Made by a program: the position numbers and the translations under genes. A stretch of DNA of 64,000 nucleotides, taken from contig JAQBQB010000002.1 in the NCBI GenBank assembly GCA_028287235.1, positions 372,001 through 436,000 on the forward strand, written 5' to 3'. The DNA is from Gemmatimonadota bacterium (lineage in GTDB: Bacteria; Gemmatimonadota; Gemmatimonadetes; Gemmatimonadales; Gemmatimonadaceae). The stretch's first letter is position 1, and the number at the start of each line of letters is the position of its first letter. This document shows, piece after piece, positions 62,839 through 64,000 of the stretch. Below the pieces are notes generated by a model. The model worked only from the letters and a program-made list of their open reading frames with translations, was not told where the DNA came from and made no database searches.

Positions 62839-64000
62839 TCACGCGTTGCGGTCGATACAGCCGTGAAAGTTCGGATTGGTGTATTCGTTGTCCGTCACCG
62901 GCAGGTTCACGTCGGTGCCGTACGTGCCACTCTTGTAGTAGCTGCCCACCGGAAAGACCTGGTCCTGGGTCCGTGCATACTGGCGAATCAGCCGGCGGAG
63001 ACTGCCGAGCCGGATGCCGCGGCCGAACTGCCAGAACCCCGCCTCGCGGAACAGCAGTGACACGGCGGCGTCCGTCGTCGCCGGCGTCGCGAGCGTGGAC
63101 ATCGCCGCCACCTTCAGATTGCCGATCTGCTGCGGCGCCGTGCGCAGCGCGTTGAGCGTCGTCATCATGCCCGCGATGTCGCCCGCGTTGAGCTTCGCCT
63201 CCGCTTCGATGAGCCGAGCGTCGATGCCGCTCACCACCGGAACCGGGTCGCTGCGGCCGGCCCAGATCAACTGGCCCACCCACGGCGTGTAGGCGTCGAT
63301 CGCCCGAATCGTCCCCGTGGTCGCGCCGGTCGTCGGCACCCGCGGATCCTTCGCCGAACCGAACGGCAGCGCGTTCTTGACGACGTTCAACTGTCCGTTG
63401 AAGAAATCGAAGCTGTCGCTCACGACGTACCGCGACGACGCCGCGATGCCGTTCATCGACCAGGGCCCGTTGTCGGCCGACGACGTGGAATACGTCAGGT
63501 TCCACGCGAAGGTCGTTGGCACCGCCGTCACCAGCGCGGCCGCCTGCGTCAGGTTGGCGCGATCGAGATCCACCAACGCGCGCGCCTTGGTCACGAGCAG
63601 GCCGTTCTTCACCTGCGTACCGAAGACGTTGCTCGCCGCCACACTCGGCAGCAGCGCCAACCCGGAATCCAGCCGCGCGAGCGCGAGCGTGAACCCCTGC
63701 TTGTTCGTGGACGAAGCCACGTACACCGGCGCGCCGTCGACCGTGGATCCATACGGAATGCCGTTACAGAAATTCTCGCTCAGGTTCATCTCGAGGAAGC
63801 CGAGGGTCAGATACATCTCGGCCATGTTCTCGGCCTTCTCGGGGGAATACTGGCGAATCGCCGCGATCGCGGCCGAGATGAATCCGCGCGCCTGCTGGGC
63901 GGCAGTGTACTGGCTCTGCACCTGCGAGTTAGTCGTCGTGATGGTACGCCGGTCGGTCTCGTCGGTCTGGAAGAAGGTGTCGCCGGACTTCCATTCGTCG
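62839..64000 (-). CDS. SusD/RagB-like outer-membrane protein (5' part cut)
   Basis: At least 386 residues of the C-terminal part of a SusD/RagB nutrient-binding lipoprotein, open to the window edge. The frame continues beyond the first in-frame start (DEWKSGDTFFQTDETDRRT precedes it), so no start is in the window. Diagnostic features: a TPR-like helical core (YTAAQQARGFISAAIAAIRQ, AENMAEMYL), the signature IDARLIEAEAKL, the ending WQFGRGIRLGSLRRLIRQYAR and VTDNEYTNPNF. SusD partners a SusC TonB-dependent channel, expected upstream outside the window. First gene of the unit ending with the BNR protein. Confidence 0.9.
   Translation of the reverse strand, partial: DEWKSGDTFFQTDETDRRTITTTNSQVQSQYTAAQQARGFISAAIAAIRQYSPEKAENMAEMYLTLGFLEMNLSENFCNGIPYGSTVDGAPVYVASSTNKQGFTLALARLDSGLALLPSVAASNVFGTQVKNGLLVTKARALVDLDRANLTQAAALVTAVPTTFAWNLTYSTSSADNGPWSMNGIAASSRYVVSDSFDFFNGQLNVVKNALPFGSAKDPRVPTTGATTGTIRAIDAYTPWVGQLIWAGRSDPVPVVSGIDARLIEAEAKLNAGDIAGMMTTLNALRTAPQQIGNLKVAAMSTLATPATTDAAVSLLFREAGFWQFGRGIRLGSLRRLIRQYARTQDQVFPVGSYYKSGTYGTDVNLPVTDNEYTNPNFHGCIDRNA

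Overview
The window is high-GC bacterial chromosome and most resembles Gemmatimonadota (Gemmatimonas/Gemmatirosa-like). That is inference from gene content, not a database match: a SusD/RagB-like lipoprotein, large secreted VPS10/BNR beta-propeller proteins, a PorV-like barrel protein, a Ser/Thr kinase-ATPase-TPR regulator, a BTAD regulator, MacB/FtsX permeases and many RND pumps occur together. Most genes are chromosomal housekeeping, envelope or transport functions. I see no phage, plasmid, insertion sequence or CRISPR array. One small low-GC gene (16.2-16.8 kb) looks foreign.

Layout. 0-0.7 kb: tRNA-His (cut by the edge) and elongation factor P. 0.8-4.8 kb: a GDSL esterase divergent from an ABC ATPase/permease pair, the same arrangement as E. 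coli tesA/ybbA-ybbP. 5-12 kb: RCC1-repeat lipoprotein, EAL-like/HDOD signalling protein, two secreted alpha/beta hydrolases and a PorV-like protein. 12-16.2 kb: hybrid sensor kinase divergent from a secreted protein of unknown function. 16.2-16.8 kb: GxxExxY nuclease-like gene bracketed by imperfect inverted repeats. 17-22.6 kb: MarR regulator coupled to a CLC exchanger, a DedA-PAP2 fusion, and an FMN hydroxyacid oxidase coupled to an isochorismatase-like hydrolase.

22.6-33.7 kb is the most organised part: nine minus-strand genes running beta-propeller, PAP2, PepSY, MacB-like permease, response regulator, histidine kinase, TolC-like protein, RND adaptor and RND pump. They fall into three probable transcription units. 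Each unit is headed, about 46-55 bp before its start codon, by a CTGTCA-N6-TGACAG dyad (one copy degenerate) followed 10-11 bp later by a TAGNNT hexamer. I propose this as a self-regulating two-component regulon.

33.8-44 kb: DJ-1/PfpI protein, BTAD regulator, small lipoprotein, and an MdtABC-like adaptor with two RND pumps. 44-50 kb: DUF4440 protein, a 58-bp palindrome, Tat-exported VPS10-like protein, glycosyltransferase whose ribosome binding site lies in a hairpin, and a YdcF-like protein. 50-64 kb: penicillin acylase-family hydrolase, a convergent pair of small proteins sharing an undescribed domain, a DUF2236 oxygenase-like protein, an FAD oxidoreductase, the 1183-residue kinase-ATPase-TPR protein, a class-C beta-lactamase-fold hydrolase, a BNR-repeat secreted protein and the truncated SusD-like gene.
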